Assembly (NCBI GenBank): GCA_009780595.1
Contig: WQZT01000001.1
Location: 1 to 22,835 of the forward strand
Length of the DNA stretch: 22,835 bases
Reading direction: 5' to 3'
DNA from: Treponema sp.
GTDB lineage: Bacteria > Spirochaetota > Spirochaetia > Treponematales > Breznakiellaceae
The first letter of the stretch is position 1. Each line of letters starts with the position of its first letter. Below, in pieces: positions 14,728 to 22,835 of the stretch. The notes beneath the pieces are model-generated. The model did not search any database. It saw only the letters and a program-made list of their open reading frames with translations, and was not told the origin of the DNA. Position numbers and translations under genes: made by a program.

Positions 14728-17289
14728 TTGAACACAGAGTTTTTTTGCGGCCATACACCAGTTGCCTCAGAAAGCCAGATTTTTATAGAGCGTCCGCGGA
14801 TTAACCGCTTGCTGGAAAAGGCGGTACATAAGCCAATCGTCAGCGTCATTGCCGGAGCTGGCTACGGTAAAACACAAGCGGTGTACGCCTTTGCCCGCAG
14901 ACTCAACGTTCGCACGGCGTGGATACAGATTTCTGAACGCGACAATCTGGGCGTACGTTTTTGGGAAAACTTTGTCTCGGCGGTTTCGATTATCAGCAAA
15001 GAGGCGGCAGGAAAACTCAGTCAGATGGATTTCCCAGCAACCGATCCGCAGTTCGACCGTTACCTTGCAATTTATCGGCAGGATGTAATTCTCAATGAAA
15101 AGTACCTTTTTGTTTTTGATGATGTCCACCTTATTACTACCAAAGCGGTGCTGACATTTCTCGAACGCTGCATCAGTTCGTTCCTGCCCAACATCACCTC
15201 TGTGCTGATTTCCCGAAGCGAGCCGCAGCTTGATATGGCGAAGCTGGAGCAGAAAAAACTCTTGGCGCGAATTACAGAAAATAAAATCAAGTTCAGTCTT
15301 GACGAATTGCTTTCGTACTTTCGGCTTCTCAATGTCAGAGCCGATCCGGGAATGGCATCCGCGATTTATCGCGACACTGAAGGCTGGGCGTTTGCAATTC
15401 ATCTTGCGGCTCTTTCATTGAGAAATGTCAAAAGCGGCACTTCGCACGTTTCGTTGCTTTTGAAATACAATACATCAAAACTTATTGAAAGTGAAATTGC
15501 ATCATCCCTTTCACCTGAGTTGTTGCGTTTTCTTATTAAACTTTCCCTTGTTGAAAATCTTAATCCTGATTTGGTGTTTGAAATAGGTGGCAATGCTGCG
15601 CTTGTAAAAGAAATGGAGAACATCGTATCGTTTGTCAGTTTTGACGCTTATTCAAATTCGTACCATATACATAATTTGTTCCTGGATTATTTGCACGAAA
15701 AACAAAATAAATTAACCGAGGAAGAAAAAAAAGATGTGTGGATTAAAACAGCGCAGTGGTGTACGGAAAACAATCGTAAAATGGACGCAATTATCAGTTA
15801 CGATAAAGCTGGTGATTACAGCGGGATTGTAAAAATCCTTAGTACGATGCCGCTGATACTTCCAACGGGAGTGGCGCGGTTTATCCTTGATATTCTTGAA
15901 CGCGCTCCTGCAACGATTTACCATGATTACCACGAGGCGCTTACAATTCGAAGCCGCGCGCTGAACAGCCTTGGGTGCTTTTTGCAGAACCGTGAGGAAA
16001 CGCTTAAAATTATCCCGATGATGCAAGCAATGCCTGAGAGTACGAAAAAGCATGTCATTCTCACGGCGTGCTATGTCAATCTTGGTTTCATCGGTTTGTT
16101 GCAATCGTTTTACACAAAGCAGTATAATTTTATGTGCTACTTCAAACAAGCGCTCGTTGAAAGCAAAGAGGCGAATCTTCAAATCAAACCGCCGATGAAC
16201 GTGGCAACGCTGGCGTCTTATGTGTGCAGAGTGATGGCTCCGGTGTCGTTGCACGAAATGGAAAAGTATATCGAAGTCATTGGCGAAATTGTTCCTTATA
16301 CGGTTCAGGTGCTGGGTGGATGCCAAGCTGGGCTGCACGAGCTTTGTCACGGTGAGTTTGCTTTTTTCAGAGGAGAGGTGCAAAAGGCGGAGAAGTTTCT
16401 TATTGAAAGTCTTGCGAGGGCGAGAAAAAATGATCAGTACGAAATTGAAAACCGCGCTTTGTTTTATTTGCTCCGTGTTTATATGAGCTTAGACGAAGCT
16501 GATAAGATCGAGAATATTGTAAAGCAGCTTGAAAATGAACTTCAACAACCGCTTTATTTAAATCGGTATTTTTACTATGATATTGTAAGCGGCTGGTACT
16601 ATATTCAGACGGGGCGAAAAGAAAAGGTTGCCACATGGTTGAAGAACGATCATGAAAATAGCGATCTTAATTCCAGGGTTCAGGGGCTTGAAAAACTGGT
16701 TAAAGCGAAATATTATTTTTCTGAAAAGCGGTATCCTGCCGCACTTGCCGTTATGGAAAGTCTCGGCGAGAGTGAACCGCTTCTCTTTGGGGAAATAGAA
16801 ATGAAGGCGCTGGAGGCAGTGTGCCGCTGTCGTTTGCTGGACAAAGATGGCGCGTTGAAAGCTCTTGTGCAAGCGTACCAGCTTGCAGCGCCGACGGAGC
16901 TGTTTATGCCATTTGTCGAACTTGGTAAAGATATGCGCTCGTTGACGCAGACCGCGCTGCGGGATATTTCCAGCGGCAGTACAGCGGCGGGCATTTGCCC
17001 GCAGTGGCTGCAAGAGACGTACCGGAAATCTGCCGCATACGCGAAAAAGATTTTCCGCCAGAGTAAAAGCACACGGGCTTCCGCCGCGCCGCTTTCTCCG
17101 CGCGAAATGAGTGTGCTTGCCGGGCTTTCGCACGGGCTTACGCAGGAAGAAATTGCCAGCAGTGCTTCTATTTCACCCAACACGGTGAAAAGCGCAATTA
17201 GAAGTATCTATAGCAAGTTCGGCGCTCTTAACAAAGCTGACGCAGTACGTATTGCTGCAGAAAGAGGTATTTTGAATAATGCTCGATAA
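14728..17289 (+). CDS. MalT-like ATP-binding LuxR-family regulator, copy 1
   Basis: This 853-residue protein has the layout of large ATP-binding LuxR-type (LAL, MalT-like) activators. A P-loop GAGYGKT (43-49) and Walker B YLFVFDDVHLI (126-136, with D131 and D132) mark an N-terminal STAND-type NTPase; a winged-helix region and helical TPR-like repeats form the middle (about 270-760); the C-terminus has a LuxR helix-turn-helix, LSPREMSVLAGLSHGLTQEEIA, then ISPNTVKSAIRSIYSKFGA and NKADAVRIAAERGIL. Such proteins bind an inducer and ATP, oligomerise and activate promoters. TTG 14728 is preferred as the start because AGGA lies 6 nt upstream; GTG 14683 lies at the likely transcription start. The gene is divergent from fliG1 and overlaps copy 2 by 11 nt. 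The DNA is more A+T-rich than the neighbours. The inducer and targets are unknown. Confidence 0.9.
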   Translation: MNTEFFCGHTPVASESQIFIERPRINRLLEKAVHKPIVSVIAGAGYGKTQAVYAFARRLNVRTAWIQISERDNLGVRFWENFVSAVSIISKEAAGKLSQMDFPATDPQFDRYLAIYRQDVILNEKYLFVFDDVHLITTKAVLTFLERCISSFLPNITSVLISRSEPQLDMAKLEQKKLLARITENKIKFSLDELLSYFRLLNVRADPGMASAIYRDTEGWAFAIHLAALSLRNVKSGTSHVSLLLKYNTSKLIESEIASSLSPELLRFLIKLSLVENLNPDLVFEIGGNAALVKEMENIVSFVSFDAYSNSYHIHNLFLDYLHEKQNKLTEEEKKDVWIKTAQWCTENNRKMDAIISYDKAGDYSGIVKILSTMPLILPTGVARFILDILERAPATIYHDYHEALTIRSRALNSLGCFLQNREETLKIIPMMQAMPESTKKHVILTACYVNLGFIGLLQSFYTKQYNFMCYFKQALVESKEANLQIKPPMNVATLASYVCRVMAPVSLHEMEKYIEVIGEIVPYTVQVLGGCQAGLHELCHGEFAFFRGEVQKAEKFLIESLARARKNDQYEIENRALFYLLRVYMSLDEADKIENIVKQLENELQQPLYLNRYFYYDIVSGWYYIQTGRKEKVATWLKNDHENSDLNSRVQGLEKLVKAKYYFSEKRYPAALAVMESLGESEPLLFGEIEMKALEAVCRCRLLDKDGALKALVQAYQLAAPTELFMPFVELGKDMRSLTQTALRDISSGSTAAGICPQWLQETYRKSAAYAKKIFRQSKSTRASAAPLSPREMSVLAGLSHGLTQEEIASSASISPNTVKSAIRSIYSKFGALNKADAVRIAAERGILNNAR

Positions 17290-19978
17290 AAATAACAGGT
17301 TTGATAATCGGCAGATAATAGAAAGAAAACAAATTCACAAGCTGCTGGAAAACTCAGTTCAAAAGGCGGCGGTTTTTATTACAGCCGGTTCAGGTTACGG
17401 CAAGACCTGCGCGGTTCATTCTTTTTTACAGTATAAAAATGAAACTGCGATTTGGCTGACACTCACTGAAAAGGACAACGAGCCTTTGCACTTTTGGAAC
17501 AGCCTTATTCAGGCAGTAAGTTTGCACAATCCAAGAGTTGGAAAATATCTGGAAGAACTTGGCTTCCCAGAATCACCTGCAAAAATTACCTGCTGCCTTT
17601 CGGTTCTAGCGGATGAAGGTCCAAACAGGAAATTCCCGTGCATTGTCGCAGATAATTTCCATCACATCACAGAAAAATCAATACTTGAATTTGTCAGCCG
17701 AATTGCGGCTTCCCCATATCCGAAGGGGACAATAATTTTTATTTCCGAAAGAGAGCCTGAGCTTAACACGATGAGCTTGCTTTCAAAAGGGCTTCTGTCC
17801 CGCATCACTGCAGACGACCTTCGTTTCAACGAAGAAGAAATTGCCGCGTACTTCCGGCTTAAAAATATAAATCTGTCGAGTGATGATGCACAGGATATTT
17901 TCATTGATACTGAAGGATGGGCGCTTGCTGTTCGCCTTGTCGCTGAAGAAATGGAAACAATAAAATCTCTGCACTACAACCGTGCTGTTTTATCAGATGG
18001 AAAAATAGCCGAAATGATAGACGAGCTATTTAATTCTATGTCGATTTCATATCAACGTTTCTTTACTATAATTTCGCTTTTCGATCAGTGGCCGCTTGAA
18101 GTCATGTCAAAAATTACCGAATGGTTGAATAGCATATCGAGTGAAACTTCGCACGAAACGCTGCCGCCGCCAAATGAACAAACGGTACGCTTGCATCTTC
18201 TGAGCGCGTTGTACTATTACGATGTGTATTTACACGGCTTCAAAATGCACTCGCTTTTTTTAGATTACCTTCGGAACAAGCATGGCGCACTTTCCCACAA
18301 AGAAATAAAAAGTGCTTGCTCTATTATGGCGCAGTGGTGCGTAGAAAATCGTTTGTTGATAGATGCGGCGATTAATTATGGAATTGCCGGGGATTGCAAT
18401 GGGATTTTCACTGCGATATATTCTTCACCGCGAATTATTTCTCCTGCTACCGCTGAATCGTTTCTCGAAATTATTGATCGTCTTATTAGTAATAGTGAAA
18501 CTGATAAACATGTCGAACAATTAAATCAATCAAATGAATTAAAACAAAATAATAACAATGAGAAATTTCTTATTCTACAGCATGTAACTCGCGCAGGGCT
18601 TCTTTTAAACAGTGGGCGTTATGATGAATCAAAAGACAGCCTCGAAAAAAGCATTGGGGAATTCGAGCTGCTGCCGCCCAACCCGTTAAATTTTTTAATC
18701 CTGTCCTCGTGTTACAACACACTTGGCGCACTTGCTATTTTTTCAAGCCGCACACATAAAAATACAACCCTCGCTGTGAAATATTTTCGGCTTGGTAATT
18801 TTTACTACATGTGCAGCCCATACACTGTTTCAGGATCGATGAGTAAAACAAGCATTGGTTCTTACGCAAACCTCATCGGCTATCCAACTGAAGAAAATGA
18901 ATTTGAGCAATACATTGATACTGTCTCGCAGTGCATTCCGTATGCGTCCCATTCAATTGGTGGGTATCTGAGCGGTGTGGACAGTTTGTGCCGTGCAGAG
19001 CTTGCATATTTTAGGGGTGAACTTGATACTGCCGAGCAGCACGCTCGCGAAGCGGTCATCAAGGCGCGTGAAAAGGGTCAGTACGAAATTGAAAGTAAAA
19101 GCCTCTTTTACCTTTTGCGCGTATATCTTTGCACGGGGAATATTACCGCCGGGCGTGAAACGTGGGCGCAGGTTGAGGCGATTATTGATATCCCCGATTA
19201 CATCAACCGTTACGCGATTTATGATATTATGACCGGCTGGATTTACGCCCACATCGGAGCGGTAGGACGAATTGCGCCGTGGCTGCGGAGCGAGTTTGAA
19301 AAAAGCGATCTTAATCCCAATTATCAAAACTATGAAATGCTGGTAAAGGCAAAAAGTCTTTTTGCGGAAAAGCGTTACGCGGACACAATAAATTTTCTGG
19401 AGCGTGAAGATGTGCGCGATGGGATTGGAGCTTTTTGTTTGGGTGCACTTGAAATTGCAGTTTTGAAAATGGCAGCTTTTTCTCGAGATGGTGATGATGC
19501 AGCAGTGCGAGAAATGTTGGAGACAGCTTACACAATTGCGCTTGAAGGTTCGCGCAGTGGAAAAATGTTTGACATGCCGTTTATCGAACTTGGCGAAGAT
19601 ATGCGGAGCATCGCAAGTGCCGCACTTTCCGCGCTGGACACGATGAGTGCCGCACCGACATCCGCCGAGCATGGGCTTAACCGGGAATGGCTTTTGTCAA
19701 TTCGCAGCAAAGCGGCCGGGTACGCAAAGAAGTTGAGTACGGCAACAGAACAATACTGCAAAGTCTGCAAAGAAAATGACATTCCATTTTTTACAGCGCA
19801 GGAACTTTCGGTATTGACAAGTATTTCCAAAGGTCTTACGCGTGAAAAAATTGCAGAAGGCGCATCCCTTTCGGCAAGTACAGTAAAAAAAATTATCAAA
19901 ACGATTTATACAAAATTAGGCGCTATTAACCGCGCCGATGCTATACGAATTGCCACAAGTTTTGGCTTACTGAAATAA
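17279..19978 (+). CDS. MalT-like ATP-binding LuxR-family regulator, copy 2
   Basis: This 899-residue protein is a clear paralogue of the preceding one. It has P-loop GSGYGKT (37-43), Walker B CIVADNFHHI (121-130) in which the second acidic residue is Asn (N126), a helical-repeat middle, and a LuxR-type helix-turn-helix: FTAQELSVLTSISKGLTREKIA, SLSASTVKKIIKTIYTKLGA, INRADAIRIATSFGLL. Shared blocks include QYEIE followed by SLFYLLRVY or ALFYLLRVY, and VKAK with EKRY. A hydrophilic insert rich in Asn and Gln (about residues 405-430) is absent from copy 1. The ATG overlaps the end of copy 1 by 11 nt, with a weak AGAGG ribosome site 11 nt upstream, so translation is probably coupled. It ends 16 nt from the convergent patatin gene with no terminator seen between them. 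Confidence 0.9.
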   Translation: MLDKNNRFDNRQIIERKQIHKLLENSVQKAAVFITAGSGYGKTCAVHSFLQYKNETAIWLTLTEKDNEPLHFWNSLIQAVSLHNPRVGKYLEELGFPESPAKITCCLSVLADEGPNRKFPCIVADNFHHITEKSILEFVSRIAASPYPKGTIIFISEREPELNTMSLLSKGLLSRITADDLRFNEEEIAAYFRLKNINLSSDDAQDIFIDTEGWALAVRLVAEEMETIKSLHYNRAVLSDGKIAEMIDELFNSMSISYQRFFTIISLFDQWPLEVMSKITEWLNSISSETSHETLPPPNEQTVRLHLLSALYYYDVYLHGFKMHSLFLDYLRNKHGALSHKEIKSACSIMAQWCVENRLLIDAAINYGIAGDCNGIFTAIYSSPRIISPATAESFLEIIDRLISNSETDKHVEQLNQSNELKQNNNNEKFLILQHVTRAGLLLNSGRYDESKDSLEKSIGEFELLPPNPLNFLILSSCYNTLGALAIFSSRTHKNTTLAVKYFRLGNFYYMCSPYTVSGSMSKTSIGSYANLIGYPTEENEFEQYIDTVSQCIPYASHSIGGYLSGVDSLCRAELAYFRGELDTAEQHAREAVIKAREKGQYEIESKSLFYLLRVYLCTGNITAGRETWAQVEAIIDIPDYINRYAIYDIMTGWIYAHIGAVGRIAPWLRSEFEKSDLNPNYQNYEMLVKAKSLFAEKRYADTINFLEREDVRDGIGAFCLGALEIAVLKMAAFSRDGDDAAVREMLETAYTIALEGSRSGKMFDMPFIELGEDMRSIASAALSALDTMSAAPTSAEHGLNREWLLSIRSKAAGYAKKLSTATEQYCKVCKENDIPFFTAQELSVLTSISKGLTREKIAEGASLSASTVKKIIKTIYTKLGAINRADAIRIATSFGLLK

Positions 19979-19994
19979 CTCCACGCTCCGAGCC

Positions 19995-20864
19995 TTAATG
20001 CACAGTTTCAAAAAACACCTTCAATTTTTCCATGCTTTCTACAACCGTCTGTTTTCCAAGTGCAATATGCTTCTTGTATTGAAAGAACGAAAAAGGCGTT
20101 GCATCGCTGGTAACATTCAACGTTATATCAGCGGGAATTTTTTTATCTTCGGTTGCATTCAGCGCGCACTCAATGCTGCGAAAAATAACTTGCGGGCCAT
20201 TCTTGAAATCCTTGATCTCTTGCAAGATAAAACGGTTCACATCTACCGCCAGCACTTTTGTAAAACCCTCGCTGCGTGCAATCGCCACCGGCATATTGTC
20301 TAAAAGCCCGCCGTCTACAAGGCACATCCCATTGTCAACAAACGGCTCGAAAAAAACCGGAAACGACATCGACGCCCTCATTGCTTTAGCAATAGAGCCG
20401 GAACGGAACACAACCTCCGCGCCGCTTAACAAATCCAGCGCGTTACAGCGAAATGCAATTTCCGTTTCATTAAACATTTTCCCCTGCGTAAGCCTTTCCA
20501 GAAGTTCCAGCGTTCTCTGCCCCGTGTCGATTCCGGAACTGGTCGCAAGGCTCGCCAGAATCTGCCCAGTTTGAAACACTTTCCCCACCGGACCCTGTAT
20601 CTTAAAAACAAAACTATCGAGGTAATCAGTAATGTCAAACTCTTCATCAACAAAGCGTTCGATTGACTGGGGCGACATACCGCACGCATACAGCCCGCCG
20701 ACAATCGCACCCATCGATGTCCCTGCCACAAGCGAAGGTTTCGGAAAACCGGCATCTTCCAGCGCCCTGAGAACGCCAATATGCGCCAATCCCTTCGCAC
20801 CTCCGCCCGAAAGAACTAGCGCCCACGGATGTTTTTTCATGTCTTTGTGTATTCGGATACTCAT
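19995..20864 (-). CDS. Patatin-like phospholipase (RssA/YchK type)
   Basis: This 289-residue protein is a compact patatin-like lipid acyl hydrolase. It has the oxyanion loop SGGGAKG (19-25), the nucleophile elbow GTSMG (48-52, S50) and the partner aspartate in VDGGLLDN (183-190, D184), so the Ser-Asp dyad is complete. The size and the FEPFVDNGMCLVDGGLLDNMPVAIAR region fit the RssA-like bacterial group. No signal peptide or transmembrane segment is visible, so it is probably cytoplasmic or membrane-associated. ATG 20864 is used; an in-frame ATG at 20840 is also possible, and neither has a clear ribosome binding site. It has its own promoter at 20896-20924 and is convergent with the LuxR pair. 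Substrate unknown. Confidence 0.92.
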   Translation of the reverse strand: MSIRIHKDMKKHPWALVLSGGGAKGLAHIGVLRALEDAGFPKPSLVAGTSMGAIVGGLYACGMSPQSIERFVDEEFDITDYLDSFVFKIQGPVGKVFQTGQILASLATSSGIDTGQRTLELLERLTQGKMFNETEIAFRCNALDLLSGAEVVFRSGSIAKAMRASMSFPVFFEPFVDNGMCLVDGGLLDNMPVAIARSEGFTKVLAVDVNRFILQEIKDFKNGPQVIFRSIECALNATEDKKIPADITLNVTSDATPFSFFQYKKHIALGKQTVVESMEKLKVFFETVH

Positions 20865-20895
20865 ATCTTAGTTATAGCATATTTACTATATTTGC

Positions 20896-20924
20896 AGTAT
20901 AACACACACGCAGCTACTTTGCAA
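20896..20924 (-). promoter_or_regulatory. Sigma-70-like promoter of the patatin gene
   Basis: On the minus strand TTGCAA (20924-20919) and TATACT (20901-20896) are separated by 17 nt. The start would be near 20889, about 25 nt before the ATG at 20864, so the leader is short. Confidence 0.6.
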
Positions 20925-20953
20925 AATAAGAATATTTGAAAAGCAAAAGCATC

Positions 20954-20990
20954 GCCTTAATTGGAGACGGATCAATTATTGTATTAAGGC
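20954..20990. repeat. Overlapping alternative hairpins in intergenic region
   Basis: GCCTTAAT (20954-20961) can pair with ATTAAGGC (20983-20990), while TAATTG (20958-20963) can instead pair with CAATTA (20973-20978); the two stems share bases. In addition the 11-mer GAGCAATATTC occurs at 20994-21004 and again at 21028-21038 in the terminator loop. No gene is visible between 20925 and 21013. Confidence 0.4.
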
Positions 20991-21013
20991 ACAGAGCAAT
21001 ATTCCACTCAAAC

Positions 21014-21051
21014 AAAAAAAGCGCACGGAGCAATATTCTCTCCGTGCGCTT
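21014..21051 (-). terminator. Rho-independent terminator of the dehydratase-type gene
   Basis: AAGCGCACGGAG (21019-21030) and CTCCGTGCGCTT (21040-21051) form a 12-bp perfect stem with a 9-nt loop. On the minus strand it is followed by seven T (A-run at 21014-21020). It lies 24 nt after the TAG-side end of the coding region at 21075. Confidence 0.93.
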
Positions 21052-21074
21052 CGCGTCACTGACTCGAGTTTGCT

Positions 21075-22835
21075 TTAGCTCGCCGCTGCCTCAGATGAGG
21101 TTTCGGCTGGTTGTTTTGTCTCCGTTGCGTTTTCAACTGATACCGCAGTCTCAACGATCTCCTCTGAACAGCCGCACCCGCCTCCACAGCCGCCACTGCA
21201 GCAAGAAGAAGTCTCGGCAACAGCTGCTCTGGCGTTGGATCTTTCAAGGGAATTGGCGGACGACGGGTCAACAAGTCCGCCAAGATCGCTGCCGCCTTTG
21301 AAGCGCAGTACGTTTACCATAAAGATGTTCAGCTTGTTTATGATGTTCGGGGGCAAAAGATTTCCGTCTACTTCAACAGAAATGATTGGGAAGTTGCGCT
21401 CGCGCGCCCACGGCGTAAACACGCCTTCGACAACGCGCCCAATGAGACAGGCAAACGGGCTGATATTAACAATACCCGAATAATCCGCGTCCATCGCCGC
21501 CGCAGCAGAACCAGAAGAAACCGCAATCTCGGAGTTGAGTTCGAGGTTTACAAAGTTTTCCTGCGTGTACTTCATAATCTTGTGCATATCGTGCGGTGTT
21601 TCGGGGATAAGCCCGGTCGGGCCTAAAATCGAAATGACTTTCTTTTCCACCGAATGTTTCCACCAGCGCTCAAGTTCAAGCTTTTTAAGATCGCGCCAGG
21701 GTTTCGACAAAAGACGAGTACCGGCTTTGCGGAGTTTAATCAGCTTGTTGAACGAGTATTCCCGCACAAAGTCAAGGTAATGTATCCACTCGGAAATGCC
21801 CGCCACCTTCACTATAATGCCGCGCTCGCTCATCAGATCAATCAGCTCACCGACAGCGAAATCATCGCGGCGCACGTAGATTTCGCCGACAACCAGCACC
21901 TTCGGGCAGTCAGTGAGTTTTTTCTTCAGCGGGATTTTTTTAACATCGCTTGCAACGTTTGCAAGCTCCTGCCAGATGGCGTCGGGTTTGTGTTCAACCG
22001 CGTGCATAAGCTTGCGCCACGATTTTTCAAATTCCGCAACCGCTGTCGCGGGATCCTCCGCCGTTGTTTTCAGCGAACATTGAATGTCTTTCAAGTAGTC
22101 CGAAAGCACCAGCCCCTTCCACATTTCTTTGGCGAAGTTGGGACCAAGCTCGGTGTAGGAATTGTCGGCGGACAACGTAAACACGATCACGTTTTCAAGC
22201 CGCATATCGCGGAACAGATTTTCGTAGTACACATAATACTGCCCGGTTCTGCACGGCCCCGTCGTAATCGGCACGAAGAGCATATACAGCTCATCCTTGC
22301 GGTACTTCTCGCTCCAGATAAATTCAAGCGCACTGCCCAACACAAGGTGGCTCGGCACGCACTCTTTGCCCGACGAGTTCGCGCGCGCCGCTTGCACGGT
22401 TTTCGCCGTTGCAACCGGTAGCGCCTCCGCGTTAATCCCCAGCCCGCGCAGTGTCGCGCCCATATACTCGGTGGAGATGTCGCCCATATTTGACAGCAAA
22501 ACTTTCACGCGCTTGTTGTTGCGTATCCGCACTTTCTCGCCGCTCTTTGAGTTGTCAAGCCGCAGCCTGTCCTCAACGCCGGCTTGCGGATCGTATGCAA
22601 ACTTCCAGCCTGAGTCAAAGCGGTCGCCTTCGATTTCGTTCTTCTTTGCGCGGTAACCTTCGATGATGTCAAGGAACGCCTCAACGCGGGTGTCGATCCC
22701 CGCATCCGCCGAGTGCGAGTCCAGCTCCAGAATAAGGAACGGCTTTTGCCCCATGATCCACTTAATATAATGGAGGATAAACGAGTCAGGCGCGCACGAA
22801 AAGTTTGTAATGTACGTCAGGTAGATGTTATCTTC
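21075..22835 (-). CDS. 2-hydroxyacyl-CoA dehydratase/activase-type protein, C-terminal part
   Basis: The frame is open to the right edge, so the gene is partial: 586 residues are visible and the N-terminus is outside. An internal ATG at 22754 is not the start, because codons upstream encode NFSCAPDSFI, a conserved family motif. The visible part matches the HgdB-like/DUF2229 half of very large activase-dehydratase fusion proteins. Further landmarks are KPFLILELDSHSADAG, GKECVPSH, TGPCRTGQYY and ISPFACLIG, whose cysteines may hold iron-sulfur clusters. Such proteins are expected to couple ATP hydrolysis to low-potential electron transfer, but the true substrate of the long fused forms is not established. 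The C-terminus carries CCSGGCGGGCGC (21168-21203) followed by an acidic Ala/Thr/Glu tail. A strong terminator follows. Confidence 0.85.
   Translation of the reverse strand, partial: EDNIYLTYITNFSCAPDSFILHYIKWIMGQKPFLILELDSHSADAGIDTRVEAFLDIIEGYRAKKNEIEGDRFDSGWKFAYDPQAGVEDRLRLDNSKSGEKVRIRNNKRVKVLLSNMGDISTEYMGATLRGLGINAEALPVATAKTVQAARANSSGKECVPSHLVLGSALEFIWSEKYRKDELYMLFVPITTGPCRTGQYYVYYENLFRDMRLENVIVFTLSADNSYTELGPNFAKEMWKGLVLSDYLKDIQCSLKTTAEDPATAVAEFEKSWRKLMHAVEHKPDAIWQELANVASDVKKIPLKKKLTDCPKVLVVGEIYVRRDDFAVGELIDLMSERGIIVKVAGISEWIHYLDFVREYSFNKLIKLRKAGTRLLSKPWRDLKKLELERWWKHSVEKKVISILGPTGLIPETPHDMHKIMKYTQENFVNLELNSEIAVSSGSAAAAMDADYSGIVNISPFACLIGRVVEGVFTPWARERNFPIISVEVDGNLLPPNIINKLNIFMVNVLRFKGGSDLGGLVDPSSANSLERSNARAAVAETSSCCSGGCGGGCGCSEEIVETAVSVENATETKQPAETSSEAAAS

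Noticed and set aside
1..22835. CRISPR array, prophage, toxin-antitoxin or secretion cluster
   Set aside because: No regularly spaced repeats, integrase, phage structural genes or paired small toxin genes were seen; the only mobile DNA is the IS110 remnant.

Overview
The window looks like chromosomal DNA of a spirochaete, most probably a treponeme of the termite-gut or free-living type. The pointers are a divergent second FliG (FliG1 type), a MptE/Maf-like DUF115 protein, a lipoprotein with a relaxed spirochaetal lipobox, two very large MalT-like LuxR regulators in tandem, and a long poly-G tract at the head of a small reading frame. This placement is inference; there is no rRNA or other marker gene here.

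Layout. (1) 1-427: the left edge carries a minus-strand gene start (promoter, strong ribosome binding site, ATG at 130) whose reading frame runs into an 18-base G tract and stops soon after, as a phase-variable locus in its OFF state would. A plus-strand promoter diverges from it. (2) 428-7755: a tight four-gene operon made of a trehalase/MGH-like (alpha/alpha)6 glycosidase homologue, an exopolyphosphatase (Ppx/GppA), polyphosphate kinase 1 and a DUF115/MptE-like protein, closed by a strong Rho-independent terminator. Gaps are 9 nt, then overlaps of 1 nt and 11 nt. (3) 7839-10239: a lipoprotein with a lamin-tail-like region, a convergent thioredoxin, a 5'-truncated IS110-family transposase remnant, and an elongator tRNA-Met gene. 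(4) 10264-14528, minus strand: fliG1-like gene followed with a 4-nt overlap (ATGA) by a full-length M16C (PreP/Cym1-type) metalloprotease. (5) 14728-19978: two overlapping genes for paralogous ATP-binding LuxR-type regulators, preceded by short direct repeats that could be an operator. This block is visibly richer in A+T than the flanks. (6) 19995-20864, minus: patatin-like phospholipase. (7) 21075-22835, minus: the C-terminal part of a large 2-hydroxyacyl-CoA dehydratase/activase-type protein running off the right edge, ending in a cysteine-rich tail.

How the genes may work together. Ppx and Ppk break down and make polyphosphate, so their translational coupling suggests control of phosphate and energy storage. 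The glycosidase homologue and the MptE/Maf-like protein in the same transcript suggest a link to carbohydrate or surface/flagellar modification, but this is inferred only from gene order. FliG1 belongs to the flagellar switch or its assembly. The M16C protease coupled to it has no obvious motility role. The two LuxR-type proteins probably sense small ligands through their ATPase and helical-repeat regions; their targets cannot be read from this window. The most unusual signals are the poly-G contingency-like locus at the left edge, the tandem regulators with their upstream repeats, the FliG1-protease coupling, and the cysteine-rich tail on the dehydratase-type protein.
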